From positions 1-64,000 of the forward strand of contig CAKUYQ010000001.1 in assembly GCA_934717185.1 (NCBI GenBank): a DNA stretch of 64,000 nt, read 5' to 3'. The stretch's first letter is position 1, and every line of letters begins with the position of its first letter. Under the pieces are notes generated by a model. It made no database searches, was not told where the DNA came from, and saw only the letters and a program-made list of their open reading frames with translations. Below are positions 36,479 through 46,339 of the stretch, piece by piece. The DNA comes from an uncultured Bacteroidales bacterium. Its GTDB lineage: Bacteria > Bacteroidota > Bacteroidia > Bacteroidales > UBA932. Position numbers and translations under genes: made by a program.

Positions 36479-36741
36479 CGTATTATGTTTTTTGTTGTTA
36501 ATTTTCTTTTTCAAAGAGGGTGACCCAAAGGCAACAGCCACCCTCTTGTTGTTTACTAACCAATGCATTATTACTTCTGTTATAGAGTATTTCAAACTAT
36601 AAGCCAATTATGTAAAAAATAGTAAATTGTTAATTTATAACCATTTAACAAATAATTTACAGTTTGCGCGGGTGTGGAAAACTGTGGAATTGTGTAGACC
36701 TTGTGTAACAGCGCAACAATTTTTCCACAGATCTGTTCAAA

Positions 36742-36783
36742 CTTAGTAAGCGTTAAAAAATAAGTTGGTAAAGATTTAGCAGC
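36742..36783. repeat. Solo terminus of the MITE-like element
   Basis: CTTAGTAAGCGTTAAAAAAT followed by AAGTTGGTAAAGATTTAGCAG is the right end of the 112-bp element in reverse orientation. Confidence 0.75.
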
Positions 36784-36800
36784 GAATCTGCATTGTAAGC

Positions 36801-36840
36801 AGCATTGAATAGCATCGAATAGCATTGAATAGCATTGAAC
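36801..36840. repeat. 10-bp tandem repeat, four copies
   Basis: AGCATTGAAT repeated four times, with one T/C change in copy 2 and an altered end in copy 4. It lies about 70 bases before the kinase start. Confidence 0.85.
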
Positions 36841-36908
36841 CGGCTGTTTCTTTGATATAAGCAAATAAATTTCTATAATTGCCGTTCAATTACAATAAAG
36901 AATACACT

Positions 36909-38876
36909 ATGAGGCCGGAGACCAAAGCAAGTATAAAAACCGTGTTGTTGTTTGCAATAACACTGCTCTCAGCAACACTTATTCTTGCCTACTTCCATAC
37001 CTCAAACAGCAGGCTAAAGGTAAACAGAGCCGTCATAGAGAGACAACAGAGTTCCCTTGCCCTCATAGACAGTCTAATAAACTCAATTGATAAAATACAA
37101 CGTTCTCTGCAGGTGTACCCTGCCGGCCGCGAGGCGCTGCAAACAAAGGTCATTACCAAATACATTAGCAGAGTAGACAGCATAGCCGGCAGGCTTAGTA
37201 TTATATACAAGGAGGAATCCTCAAACCTTAAAGAGTTGCCAAAACTTTTATATACTCAATACGAGAATATAAAGATTCTTAACAGCGAATTTAAAGATAA
37301 CAACAGGTTGGAGGAGCTGAGCATAAAGCTTAAATCTGCAAAAGAGTACAGAGATACATCTGTTTATATAACACAGATTAACGATACCGTTGTCTCATTA
37401 CCACCAAGAAGAGGCTTCTTTAGAAGATTCGCAGACCTCTTTAGCCCTAATAAGGATACGGTAATAACTGTAAATGCCCGGTTCGATACGGTAAAAAGGG
37501 TCAATCCTGATACCCTTAATCTCTTTAGCGAAGCAGACGATTTAGCAATGGAAGCTTTGTCAGACTACAACAAAAACTTGGAGAATATTGTCAAAAGGAT
37601 AAATGTGGTAATAACCGCAAACAGCAGATTAGCATACAGAATATACAGCATATTGTACGGATTGAACGGCCGGATGCTTGGATCTGTTTTGGAATCTGTA
37701 TCTGTTACAGAGAGAGAGGCAGACAGTAATTATGCCTTGTCGCTTACCGGCGGAGTATTGGCCCTTTTGGTTATAATCTATTTTGCCATAACAATCATAA
37801 ACGACATAAAGGTAGCACAGAAAGCATCTCGAGCCATTGAGGAGGCTAACAGAAAGATTTTGGAGGTTATGGAGAGCCGGCACAGACTTATGCTTGCGAC
37901 CTCGCACGACATCAAGAGCCCGCTTAATTCAATCATAGGTTATTTGGAATTTATAGAGGGTTACCCGGCAGAGACAGGCTCAATGAAAAACTCCGCAAAA
38001 TATATCCTTGCCCTGCTTGAAAATATGCTTAACTTTTCGAGCATTGAACAGGGGACCCTTACTGTAACCAAATCTGAATTTGACTCAAATACGGTTCTAA
38101 CAGAGATCTGTGGAATGTTCAAGCCGCTTGCCGAGGCAAAACAGCTTCGCTTCAGTTGTAACAGATTAGAGAACGGAGTTATAATCTCAGATGAGATGAA
38201 GCTGCGCCAGATTCTCATAAACCTCGTTTCCAATGCTGTAAAATATACCGTAAAAGGGAATGTAACCATCTCTGTCTGTATGGATAAAAGCTCGGCTGGA
38301 AACAACTTATTAAACATTAAGGTAAGCGATACCGGTGCCGGCATAGAGAGCAAAGATATGGACAAGCTCTTTAAACCGTTTGTTAGGGTGGAAAAAAACA
38401 ACTCTTTAGCAAAAGGCTCAGGATATGGAATGTTTGTGGTAAAGGGGCTTGTAGAGTTGCTTGGAGGCACAATAGATGTAGATTCAAAGGTTAACGAGGG
38501 CACAACCTTTACCGTTTCTATTCCAGTTTCGCTTCCCGACAAAAACTTCTGCAAAGATGATAAAAAGCTGATTAGCTGCAAACGGATAGTTGTATTCGAT
38601 GATGAGCCTGATGTGGTAAAGGCCGTATCATCTATGCTTGTATCCATAGGAATATGTATTGACGAAGATGACTATGACTGCATACTTACAGATATGGATA
38701 TGTGCGGAATAACCGGTTTGGATGTACTTGCATCTGCAGGCGGGGTTCCCGTGGTGCTTATGTCGGGAAGAGGAGATATAACAGAGGAGATTGCCCTAAA
38801 GGAGGGATTTGCAGCATTTATTCCAAAGCCTGTGACTATTGACAAGTTAAAAGCGGTATTTACGGGTAATGTATAG
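36909..38876 (+). CDS. Hybrid sensor histidine kinase with compact receiver domain
   Basis: A 655-aa membrane kinase. TM1 lies at about 10-30 and a helical periplasmic sensor at about 31-280, with TM2 at about 283-306. HisKA carries the phospho-His in ATSHDIKSPLN near 333; the ATPase has N-box and glycine motifs (LVSNAVKY, DTGAGI, GSGYGMFVVKGL). The C-terminal receiver (about 555-655) keeps the acidic pair DDE, phosphoacceptor Asp in ILTDMDM, Ser in LMSGR and Lys in IPKPV. It has only about 30 residues between acidic pair and phosphoacceptor, against about 44 in CheY, so beta2/alpha2 seem lost. Start at ATG 36909. Confidence 0.9.
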   Translation: MRPETKASIKTVLLFAITLLSATLILAYFHTSNSRLKVNRAVIERQQSSLALIDSLINSIDKIQRSLQVYPAGREALQTKVITKYISRVDSIAGRLSIIYKEESSNLKELPKLLYTQYENIKILNSEFKDNNRLEELSIKLKSAKEYRDTSVYITQINDTVVSLPPRRGFFRRFADLFSPNKDTVITVNARFDTVKRVNPDTLNLFSEADDLAMEALSDYNKNLENIVKRINVVITANSRLAYRIYSILYGLNGRMLGSVLESVSVTEREADSNYALSLTGGVLALLVIIYFAITIINDIKVAQKASRAIEEANRKILEVMESRHRLMLATSHDIKSPLNSIIGYLEFIEGYPAETGSMKNSAKYILALLENMLNFSSIEQGTLTVTKSEFDSNTVLTEICGMFKPLAEAKQLRFSCNRLENGVIISDEMKLRQILINLVSNAVKYTVKGNVTISVCMDKSSAGNNLLNIKVSDTGAGIESKDMDKLFKPFVRVEKNNSLAKGSGYGMFVVKGLVELLGGTIDVDSKVNEGTTFTVSIPVSLPDKNFCKDDKKLISCKRIVVFDDEPDVVKAVSSMLVSIGICIDEDDYDCILTDMDMCGITGLDVLASAGGVPVVLMSGRGDITEEIALKEGFAAFIPKPVTIDKLKAVFTGNV

Positions 38877-38904
38877 AGTAAAATGAATTTTAATCAAATA
38901 TATT

Positions 38905-39207
38905 ATGCTTAAACATATTGTAATGTGGAAATTCAAGGAGGGTGCAAACGGCAAAAGCGCATATGAGCATGCCCTTTGGATGAAAGAGCACCTTGAGGCT
39001 CTTGTTGGTGTTGTTCCTCAGATTAGATCTTTGGAGGTTGGCGTTAATGAGATCCCTAATGACGGTGCCTTTGACGCTGTCCTTACCGTCTGCTTCGACA
39101 ATGAAGAGGATCTAAAAAAGTATAAAGTAAATCCTAACCACAAAGTAGTATCTGAATACTGCAAGGAGGTTAGGATTACAAGATGTGCGGTAGATTACTA
39201 TTTATAA
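38905..39207 (+). CDS. Dabb family (stress-responsive alpha/beta barrel) protein
   Basis: A 100-aa ferredoxin-fold protein with the Dabb signature MLKHIVMWKFKE at the start and a C-terminal HKVVSEYCKEV segment. Members form dimeric barrels; bacterial ones have no agreed function. It lies 28 bases after the kinase gene and may be co-transcribed. Its 3' end overlaps the convergent nuclease gene by six bases. Confidence 0.85.
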   Translation: MLKHIVMWKFKEGANGKSAYEHALWMKEHLEALVGVVPQIRSLEVGVNEIPNDGAFDAVLTVCFDNEEDLKKYKVNPNHKVVSEYCKEVRITRCAVDYYL

Positions 39208-40941
39208 TCCCCATTCGCTCGGGTTGCAGGTAGACTCAACCTGAGCTTCCACTGTTTTTGGAAGGTTTACAAAGAAATTGACACCTGTCTTCTTTTCAAC
39301 ATCGTCTATGCTGCAGGCGTATGTTCTTGAAATTTTGGCTTTGGTGTCATACTTTTTGTGCTCTAACCAGAAACCTATACCTTTATAGGTAGCGGTAGAG
39401 CCGTTTTTTTTCATCCCTACAACAACTTTGTAATAGTAATTGGGAATAGCAATATGGCTTATACCGTTTTTATCTGTAACATATTTGACAGACTCCACTC
39501 CACCAACTGTTTTAAGAACGGCTCCGGTAACAACATAAACGGTGTCGTAACTGCTTATATATCCCCTGACTTTATCTTCTAATGAAGCCCAGATACTTCC
39601 GTTGAACTCGTTCTGAATCTGATATGTCATATTAGAGTAGTAGAATGTCTGTACGTTCAGCGCACTGCTGCCTAATCTGTCTGCCGATGCAATCTGATGC
39701 CCTCTGCCGTATGGACTCAAAGCGCTGCTCATCTGTGATTTTGCAGGAAGCGACGGATCTGCGTTGAAAGCGTTGGATCTATCTGTATTCTTCGCTGTGT
39801 ACTCTTTTGTTAGCGGATATGCAACCCAGTTGGCTATCTTATTATCGAGATCAAAATTGAGAGCATAGTTTCTTACCTCTCTGCCATTGAGTTTAGCGTA
39901 ATGGAATATGGTTTTCAGCAGAGATGTGTTAGCACCGTAATAAGGTGTTTCCATGTGTCCGTCTGGAGTGTTCAGCTCATCACCGTCACCGCCACCTGTA
40001 GAGCCACCCTCAACGCTAACAGTAAATTTTGTCACCTTCCCCTGTTCAAAATCAAATGCCTGAGCTCCGCTCGACGGTACACTTACAGTCTTTGTATATG
40101 TAGCTCCGTTTGTTGTGGTTACAACAACAGAGATGCTCTTCCCCTTGCATGAGAAAGGTGCAAGACCAAATAGATATGAATTGCCGGTAACGTTGCCCAC
40201 ATTTAGGGTAATTGTATTTGTATTTTTACTGCTTTTTGCTGCATCTAAGTTGTACTTTTCAAAATTGTTATATTTATCATAGTTGAAATAACATGTTGTG
40301 CCGGCAACATTTTGTGGAAATGTTAATGTAACGGTACTTATCTTCTCTCCATCCTTAACACCTTTAATTATAATATTACCGTAAGCCGTAGCATGATGGA
40401 AGGCTCCCAAATCTACTGTTGCCCCGCTTGTAAGCTCTGCTTTTGTGTAGCTCTTCTCTGCATATAGAACTTGTGCTTTAGGATCGCACGAACCGGTTAC
40501 AGGTGTCTGTATATCCGGCAGATAGATGTAAAACTGCTTATATTTGGAACTTATTCCCGTACATCCCGGTTTATTGTTATTTGAGTTGTTCTTGTCATAT
40601 ACCCCTTTGGGATATACAACCCAGATTGTGCCTTTTTCTGTAGGAGTCCCGCTAAGAGTAACATTATTGAATGCCGTGCTTTCACCGCCATATACGGCAG
40701 ATGCCTCTACCGGGTAATTCTCATCCAAAAAAATCTGTACTTTGTCATTAACATTCCATATAACAGGGTATGAGTTACCCTCCTTAGACCCAAAGATGGT
40801 TTTTGTCCCCTCTGCAGATGAAATAAAATTCAGTGAAACAGTTTCGTTGGGATTATCCGTAAGGTCGTTGTCCTTGGAACAGGAAACAAAAGCAATTGCT
40901 GCCGTAGCAATTAAAATAAATGATTTAAAGATTCTTTTCAT
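39202..40941 (-). CDS. Surface lipoprotein: Mfa-like domain fused to DNA/RNA non-specific endonuclease
   Basis: A 579-aa lipoprotein (signal ends VSC, Cys21). Residues about 30-310 form a fimbrillin/Mfa-like beta-rich region clearly paralogous to the N-terminus of the lipoprotein at 49651 (GTKTIFG, YPVIWNVND, SCDPKAQVL, HHATAYG). Residues about 330-579 match the NucA/NucG endonuclease family. The catalytic motif, classically DRGH, appears as YGRGHQIASADR near 412, with downstream NMTYQIQNEFN supplying the metal Asn. It probably degrades nucleic acid at the cell surface. The Asp-to-Gly change in DRGH is common in this subgroup as far as I know. Confidence 0.85.
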   Translation of the reverse strand: MKRIFKSFILIATAAIAFVSCSKDNDLTDNPNETVSLNFISSAEGTKTIFGSKEGNSYPVIWNVNDKVQIFLDENYPVEASAVYGGESTAFNNVTLSGTPTEKGTIWVVYPKGVYDKNNSNNNKPGCTGISSKYKQFYIYLPDIQTPVTGSCDPKAQVLYAEKSYTKAELTSGATVDLGAFHHATAYGNIIIKGVKDGEKISTVTLTFPQNVAGTTCYFNYDKYNNFEKYNLDAAKSSKNTNTITLNVGNVTGNSYLFGLAPFSCKGKSISVVVTTTNGATYTKTVSVPSSGAQAFDFEQGKVTKFTVSVEGGSTGGGDGDELNTPDGHMETPYYGANTSLLKTIFHYAKLNGREVRNYALNFDLDNKIANWVAYPLTKEYTAKNTDRSNAFNADPSLPAKSQMSSALSPYGRGHQIASADRLGSSALNVQTFYYSNMTYQIQNEFNGSIWASLEDKVRGYISSYDTVYVVTGAVLKTVGGVESVKYVTDKNGISHIAIPNYYYKVVVGMKKNGSTATYKGIGFWLEHKKYDTKAKISRTYACSIDDVEKKTGVNFFVNLPKTVEAQVESTCNPSEWGL

Positions 40942-41352
40942 TATTGCAAATAGCTTAAAAATTTATAGAACGTACTCCTAAGACATAGGGGAGGTTTCGT
41001 ATAAATTTTTATATTAGTAGGTTAACAGGTAGCGTAGATTCTAAGTTAACGTTTTAACACGAAACATGAAAAAACTCCCAAAATTATACATTTTTATGCG
41101 TTTGACAAATAATGTTGTCGGCAACTTTTTAAATATCTGCAAAAAATTTTGAACAAGTAGGGTAGATAGTTGTTTAAACAGTTGCGTAGAGGTTTTGGCC
41201 AAACACTTACGTGCTCTTTTTTCCCGCAATTGTATGCTTTTTTGCAGCATTGCCTGTGTTCCTTTATGTTTCCAAATATTAGCCCCGTACAGTTCCCTTT
41301 TGTGCTCGTTGAGCACATGCCAAAAATGTTAAACTATTAATCAAAGTAACTT
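40942..41352. other. Divergent spacer and long SusC leader
   Basis: 411 bases without a convincing gene. A minus-strand open frame at 41041-41316 has no recognisable features. A GTGCTC-GTT-GAGCAC hairpin lies at 41302-41316. No clear TAnnTTTG box is seen near SusC, which may depend on a dedicated sigma or regulator. Confidence 0.5.
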
Positions 41353-44300
41353 ATGAGAAAAATACTTTTGTACATTACGGTACTGTTTTGTTGTGTTGCT
41401 GTGCAATCTGTGTATGCACAGAATATAGATGTTACAGGTACTGTAAAGGATGCTGCCAACGGGGAACCTGTTGGCTTTGCTTATGTTCAGATAAAAGGTA
41501 CCGAAAAAGGAACTTTTACAAATGAAGATGGAACATTCTCCATTAAGGTATCAAAGAACGGAACGCTTGTTTTCTCCTTTGTAGGATATAAAACAAAAGA
41601 GGTTGAAGTTAACGGCAAAAGCCGTTTGGATGTTCTTTTAGAGAGTGATGTTGTTGTTTTGGATGAAACGATAGTTGTTGCATACGGAACGCAGAAAAAA
41701 TCCTCTTTTGTAGGATCTGCAACGCAACTTAGCGGAGAACCTCTAAAGAGAATGCAGTCAACTAACATTTCAAAATCATTAGAGGGTGCGGTTGCAGGAC
41801 TGCAGACCTTCAGCTCATCCGGTACCCCGGGTTCGGGGGCCGTTCTCCAACTTAGAGGTTTTGGTTCTATAAGCGCTTCTACGTCACCCCTTATAATAAT
41901 GGACGGTACTCCGTATGAAGGGTCGTTTAACTCAATTCCTCCTCACGATATTGAGTCTATAACTGTGCTTAAAGATGCAGCTGCAAACTCTATGTATGGA
42001 GCGCGTGGCTCAAACGGTGTGATTATAATAACCACCAAAAGGGGAGCTGAGGGAAAGGTCACCATAAATTTTGATGCAAGAGTTGGCGTTAATTCCCGTG
42101 GTGTACCTGCATACGATGTAATAAGTAATCCCGGAGTGTATTATGAGATGACTTGGGAGTCTTTTAGGAATGCTCTCTACTATACCGGAGCGCTGCCTGA
42201 TCTTGTAAAGGCTGGCAAGTATGCTTCGGCAAAACTCTTAAATCGATTGGGCCCGTATAATATTTACAAAAATGTTGCTGATGATGCCATCATAGACCCT
42301 GCTACAGGCAAACTTAGCCCAAGTGCAACAACACTCAAATGGAAGGATAATTGGAACAGGGATCTCTTCCGCAACGGTTTGCGTCAGGAGTATAATCTTT
42401 CTGTATCCGGCGGGTCTGACAAAACACGTGGATATATGTCTGTTTCATACCTTAAGGATGATGGATATATGATAAAGTCTGCGTTCAAACGTATTGCTGT
42501 CCGTGCAAAAATAGATCAGACTGTTACCAAGTCTATAAACGCAGGTATTAATCTTGCATATTCAAACACCGAGCAAAGAGTCTATGTGGGAGAGGAGGGT
42601 TCCAACTATTCTAACATCTTTATGTTTACGCAGTCAATAGCTCCTATTTATCCTATATATCAGTATGATAAAGATGGAAACCGCATGTACAACGCAAAAG
42701 GGGAGGTATTATACGACTGGGGAGAGACAGGACGAGCCTATGCAGCTAACATGAACCCCTATGGTCAGGCACTTACATCAAAGATGATTGCCATAAAAGA
42801 CAATTTCTCGTCCAGAGGGTATGTAAATGCCAACATATTGAAAGATTTGGTATTCTCTGCTAATGTTGCATACGATATATTCAACACCAAGGAAGATTCC
42901 TATATGACGCCGGCCGGTGGAGATGCAAAGAATGTTGGGGGACGTGGCAAGCAGAGTATGAAAAGATATATGGCTTTCAATACCAACCAATATCTTACAT
43001 GGTCTCCATCGTTTGGAGATAATAATTTAAATATAGTTGTAGGCCATGAGATAAAGTCAGACAATGCATACATCCTTTACGGACACATGACAAACTTTGT
43101 TAAACCAACGGTTTCCGATTTTAAGAATGCCGTTGTTTATCAAGATCTTACTTCTAATTCTGGTTCTTACTTCCTTGAAGGAGTTTTTTCACGCGCAGAA
43201 TACAATTACGCCGGCAGATATTATCTCTCTGCATCTTATAGAAGGGATGGTTCGTCACGCTTTGCAAAAAAAAGACGGTGGGGTAGTTTCTGGGCTGTGG
43301 GTGCTTCATGGAATGCAAAGTCAGAAGAGTTTCTTAACAATGTAGATTGGATTGACCTTCTAAAGGTAAAGGCAAGTTACGGAACTCAGGGAAATGACAA
43401 TATAGGCTATGCAATGGTGTACGAAGATTTATTCAATGTGGGAAGAGTAGATGGTAATGCTTCATTGGCGCAAACATTCAGGGCAGCTCCGAATGTAACG
43501 TGGGAGAAGTCCAATAACTTTAATGTTGGACTTGAGGCAAGATTATTCAATCGGTTCTCTGTTAATTTTGAATATTTTATAAAGGTTACCAAGGATATGA
43601 TATATAAAAAACCACTTGCTTTATCTCAGGGTGGTCCAAACTTTCAACTCGTTAATGATATGGATATGTTGAATAAAGGTATTGAGTTTGAAATAAATGC
43701 CGAAATCTTTAAAACAAAAGATTTTTCATGGAAATTATCGCTTAACGGAACCCACTACAGGAATAAGATTACAAAGCTGCCTTCCGATTACCCTGCAGAG
43801 GGAAAACAGATAGGTGCATTCTGGCGTGAAAAAGGAGGTTCATTGTATAGTTATTACATGCATGAATGGGCGGGTGTAAATCATGAAAACGGTCTCCCTC
43901 AATATTATAAATATGATGAAAAGGGTAACCGTACCATAGTGAACAGTACCTCACAAGCCACATACCGCAAAATAGGCAAAACCCCTATCCCGGATCTTTA
44001 TGGAGGTTTCAGCACTGCATTCACATTCAAGGGCTTTGATTTAAGTGCAAGTTTTGCCTACCAGATTGGGGGATATACATTGGATTCTGTGTATCAGGGA
44101 TTGATGTCGGCGGGACGTGCAGGACAGAACTGGCATAAGGATATTTTAAAGAGATGGACTCCTGATAACAAGACATCTAAAATCCCGCGTGTCCAGATGA
44201 ATTACCAGGAGGCTAACGGCAGTTCAACAAGATGGTTGATTAAATCTTCATATCTGAGTTTGAAAAACATCACGTTAGGCTATACCGTTCCTCATAGTGT

Positions 44301-44469
44301 AGTCAATAAGTTGGGGTTGTCTAATCTTAGAGTTTATGTAACTGCAGATAATTTATTCTATTTATCAGGTAGAAAGGGGATGGATGTACGTAAATCGCTC
44401 AAGGGTGAAAACGGCTTTACATATTCAGCCCTACGTACATTGTCGGGAGGATTATCTATAACATTATAA
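41353..44469 (+). CDS. SusC/RagA-type TonB-dependent outer-membrane transporter
   Basis: A 1038-aa outer-membrane barrel that imports glycans or peptides with its SusD partner. The order is signal peptide (about 1-22, ending VYAQ), carboxypeptidase-regulatory-like domain (about 25-100), TonB box region, plug (about 110-225, with LIIMDGTPYEG and AAANSMYGARGSNGVIIITTKRG), and a 22-strand barrel ending GGLSITL. No glycoside hydrolase, protease or anti-sigma gene is adjacent, so the substrate is open. Confidence 0.96.
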   Translation: MRKILLYITVLFCCVAVQSVYAQNIDVTGTVKDAANGEPVGFAYVQIKGTEKGTFTNEDGTFSIKVSKNGTLVFSFVGYKTKEVEVNGKSRLDVLLESDVVVLDETIVVAYGTQKKSSFVGSATQLSGEPLKRMQSTNISKSLEGAVAGLQTFSSSGTPGSGAVLQLRGFGSISASTSPLIIMDGTPYEGSFNSIPPHDIESITVLKDAAANSMYGARGSNGVIIITTKRGAEGKVTINFDARVGVNSRGVPAYDVISNPGVYYEMTWESFRNALYYTGALPDLVKAGKYASAKLLNRLGPYNIYKNVADDAIIDPATGKLSPSATTLKWKDNWNRDLFRNGLRQEYNLSVSGGSDKTRGYMSVSYLKDDGYMIKSAFKRIAVRAKIDQTVTKSINAGINLAYSNTEQRVYVGEEGSNYSNIFMFTQSIAPIYPIYQYDKDGNRMYNAKGEVLYDWGETGRAYAANMNPYGQALTSKMIAIKDNFSSRGYVNANILKDLVFSANVAYDIFNTKEDSYMTPAGGDAKNVGGRGKQSMKRYMAFNTNQYLTWSPSFGDNNLNIVVGHEIKSDNAYILYGHMTNFVKPTVSDFKNAVVYQDLTSNSGSYFLEGVFSRAEYNYAGRYYLSASYRRDGSSRFAKKRRWGSFWAVGASWNAKSEEFLNNVDWIDLLKVKASYGTQGNDNIGYAMVYEDLFNVGRVDGNASLAQTFRAAPNVTWEKSNNFNVGLEARLFNRFSVNFEYFIKVTKDMIYKKPLALSQGGPNFQLVNDMDMLNKGIEFEINAEIFKTKDFSWKLSLNGTHYRNKITKLPSDYPAEGKQIGAFWREKGGSLYSYYMHEWAGVNHENGLPQYYKYDEKGNRTIVNSTSQATYRKIGKTPIPDLYGGFSTAFTFKGFDLSASFAYQIGGYTLDSVYQGLMSAGRAGQNWHKDILKRWTPDNKTSKIPRVQMNYQEANGSSTRWLIKSSYLSLKNITLGYTVPHSVVNKLGLSNLRVYVTADNLFYLSGRKGMDVRKSLKGENGFTYSALRTLSGGLSITL

Positions 44470-44498
44470 TTTTAAACAGATGATTATGAAACCGAACA

Positions 44499-44624
44499 TG
44501 AAAATCTTTGAAATTAATTGGTTCAAGTTGTGATATCGAAGATTTTCATAGTGAGAGAGAACGGTAGTGAACGGCTATCAGACTCTCACAAATTTTTAAT
44601 TATCATTTTTTAAATTAAAAATTT
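44499..44624 (+). promoter_or_regulatory. Three tandem hairpins between SusC and SusD genes
   Basis: TGAAAATCTT/AAGATTTTCA (44499-44508, 44539-44548), GTGAGAG/CTCTCAC (44551-44557, 44583-44589) and AAATTTTTAATT/AATTAAAAATTT (44590-44601, 44613-44624). They fill most of the 162-base spacer. Confidence 0.65.
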
Positions 44625-44631
44625 TGATAGT

Positions 44632-46161
44632 ATGAAAAATATATATTTAATATTGATATCGGCATTGCTTTTACTGCCGGCTTGTGAAAAATATTTTAAT
44701 GTTGAGGATACAAGCAGACTGACAGGTACGGATGTTACAAGCAAGGTTAAGGATGAGCCGGAATTTCTTGCTTCGTATGTAAACAGTTGTTACTTGTGGA
44801 TTGCCTCAGGCATGTATAACGACGACAATCATGACCAATTCGGCTTTCTCGGGACAGTGTATAGTACAGATATGATGGGGCTGGATATTGCAATTTGCGG
44901 AACGTGGAACTGGGGCCTTTTTGATATTACTCATGACTATGGTGCTTACAACTATTTCCGCCCTTCACAATTATGGAGTTTTTATTATACACTTATAAAG
45001 AAGGCCAATGACCTTATAAATATGTCTAATAAAATAGGAGAGCCCAAAGATGCCAATCAGAAAGGCTATTTGGGGCAGGGATACGCTTTGAGGGCTTTTG
45101 CCTATATGTATCTTATGCAACTGTTTCAAGATCCTGTGGAGGGGACAACTCCTAATGCAAAATTCAGAGATTCGGCCCCTGGGGTTCCTATTATCTATTC
45201 AGAAAAGGATGGAGTGAGCAAAGAGGATGCCCAAAAGAGAGGAGGTCGTAATACCTTGGCAGATGTTAAAGCAGAGATAGAGCGAAACCTAAATTTGGCA
45301 TTACCGCTTTTAAAGGGTTATGGCAGAGCTTCCAAGAATGAGATCAATTATGAGGTTGCGCAAGGTATAGCTGCACGCTATTATCTTCTTACACAACAGT
45401 GGAGCAAGGCTGTTATTGCAGCTCAGGCCGCCCAAAACGGTTACGATCTTATGAATAAGTCCCGTTTGCGTGCAGGCTTTTTGGAGGTTGAAGACAATGA
45501 GGTTATGTGGGGATTCAATCATACAACAGAGACGCAGACAACATACGCGTCATTTTTCTCACATCTTAGCAACAATAGCCCGGGTTATGGCGGAGTAGGG
45601 CAGTCTGTGCATTGCATAGACCGCAGTCTGTATGATAAAATCCCGGCTACAGATTATCGTAAGGAGTTGTTTAATACAGAAGCCGGTGATCCTAATGCCC
45701 AATTTACCGGAGCCTCACTTCCTTATGCCTCTAAAAAGTTCGGTTATGCCGCATCGTGGCTGCAGGATTATTTATACATGCGTAATGCGGAGATGATTCT
45801 TATAGAGGCCGAGGCTCACGCACGTCTTGCAGACGGACAGGCAAAAGCAGCACTTGCAAAACTTATGGCTATGAGGGATCCTGCGTGGTCTGCTGCAGAT
45901 GTAACTGTAGATGATGTTCTTCTTCAGCGAAGAATAGAGCTATGGGGAGAGGGATTTGAATATTTTGATCTCAGACGTAACGGATTGGAGGTTAACAGAA
46001 AATATGAAGGCAGCAACCATAGTCCGCAAGGTATGTTCAGGTTCCCGGCGCATGGCAAGAGCTGGAACTTCCAGATTCCTAAAAACGAGATACAGAACAA
46101 TGATTTGATTTCTGAAAGCGAGCAGAATGAGTGGGTATCGGGGGTAGTAGAGAACAGTTAA
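44632..46161 (+). CDS. SusD/RagB-type nutrient-binding lipoprotein
   Basis: The 509-aa surface lid for the adjacent SusC transporter. The signal peptide ends PAC (Cys18). The fold is the SusD alpha/TPR type, with LWSFYYTLIKKANDLIN, the ALRAFAYMYLMQLF helix and the C-terminal RRIELWGEGFEYFDLRRNG motif typical of the family. It is co-directional with SusC. A hairpin at 46206 may end the transcript. Confidence 0.95.
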   Translation: MKNIYLILISALLLLPACEKYFNVEDTSRLTGTDVTSKVKDEPEFLASYVNSCYLWIASGMYNDDNHDQFGFLGTVYSTDMMGLDIAICGTWNWGLFDITHDYGAYNYFRPSQLWSFYYTLIKKANDLINMSNKIGEPKDANQKGYLGQGYALRAFAYMYLMQLFQDPVEGTTPNAKFRDSAPGVPIIYSEKDGVSKEDAQKRGGRNTLADVKAEIERNLNLALPLLKGYGRASKNEINYEVAQGIAARYYLLTQQWSKAVIAAQAAQNGYDLMNKSRLRAGFLEVEDNEVMWGFNHTTETQTTYASFFSHLSNNSPGYGGVGQSVHCIDRSLYDKIPATDYRKELFNTEAGDPNAQFTGASLPYASKKFGYAASWLQDYLYMRNAEMILIEAEAHARLADGQAKAALAKLMAMRDPAWSAADVTVDDVLLQRRIELWGEGFEYFDLRRNGLEVNRKYEGSNHSPQGMFRFPAHGKSWNFQIPKNEIQNNDLISESEQNEWVSGVVENS

Positions 46162-46205
46162 TAGATTACTTCCAATAAGTGCACCGTTTCTGTTATGTAC
46201 TTTGT

Positions 46206-46260
46206 ACCGGTTTGGAGTTCAGTACAGTGGTCATATGTGCTGCTTTAAACCGGTTTTTTC
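46206..46260 (+). terminator. Probable terminator after the SusD gene
   Basis: ACCGGTTT (46206-46213) pairs with AAACCGGT (46247-46254), followed by a T-run. The loop of about 33 bases is long. Confidence 0.55.
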
Positions 46261-46312
46261 TTTTTATGCCATTCTGCTTCCCGACAAAAATTTATGCAGA
46301 TTGTTAACACTT

Positions 46313-46339
46313 TTACTTACTGCGGGTAAAGTCCAAATG
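46313..46339. repeat. 27-bp direct repeat R27, copy 1
   Basis: TTACTTACTGCGGGTAAAG plus TCCAAATG, identical at 48763-48789. On the minus strand both copies encode the same peptide end, HLDFTRSK and stop. Confidence 0.9.

Larger units (their letters stand above)
36479..36908. other. Spacer between lipoprotein and kinase genes
   Basis: It holds a hairpin in the lipoprotein leader (AAGAGGGTG 36514-36522 with CACCCTCTT 36539-36547), a solo MITE terminus, a four-copy 10-bp tandem repeat and AT-rich sequence. No gene is seen. Confidence 0.6.

Noticed and set aside
36479..36607. 43-codon N-terminal extension of the coiled-coil lipoprotein
   Set aside because: It would bury the lipoprotein signal and crosses a leader hairpin; ATG 36478 gives a normal signal peptide.
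36801..36840. CRISPR-like array
   Set aside because: Ten-base contiguous units with no spacers and no cas genes; no CRISPR is visible anywhere in the window.
41041..41316. 91-codon minus-strand open frame before SusC
   Set aside because: No signal, domain or good ribosome-binding site. It lies in the SusC leader and its Lys/Gln/Leu-rich content looks like chance reading of AT-rich DNA.
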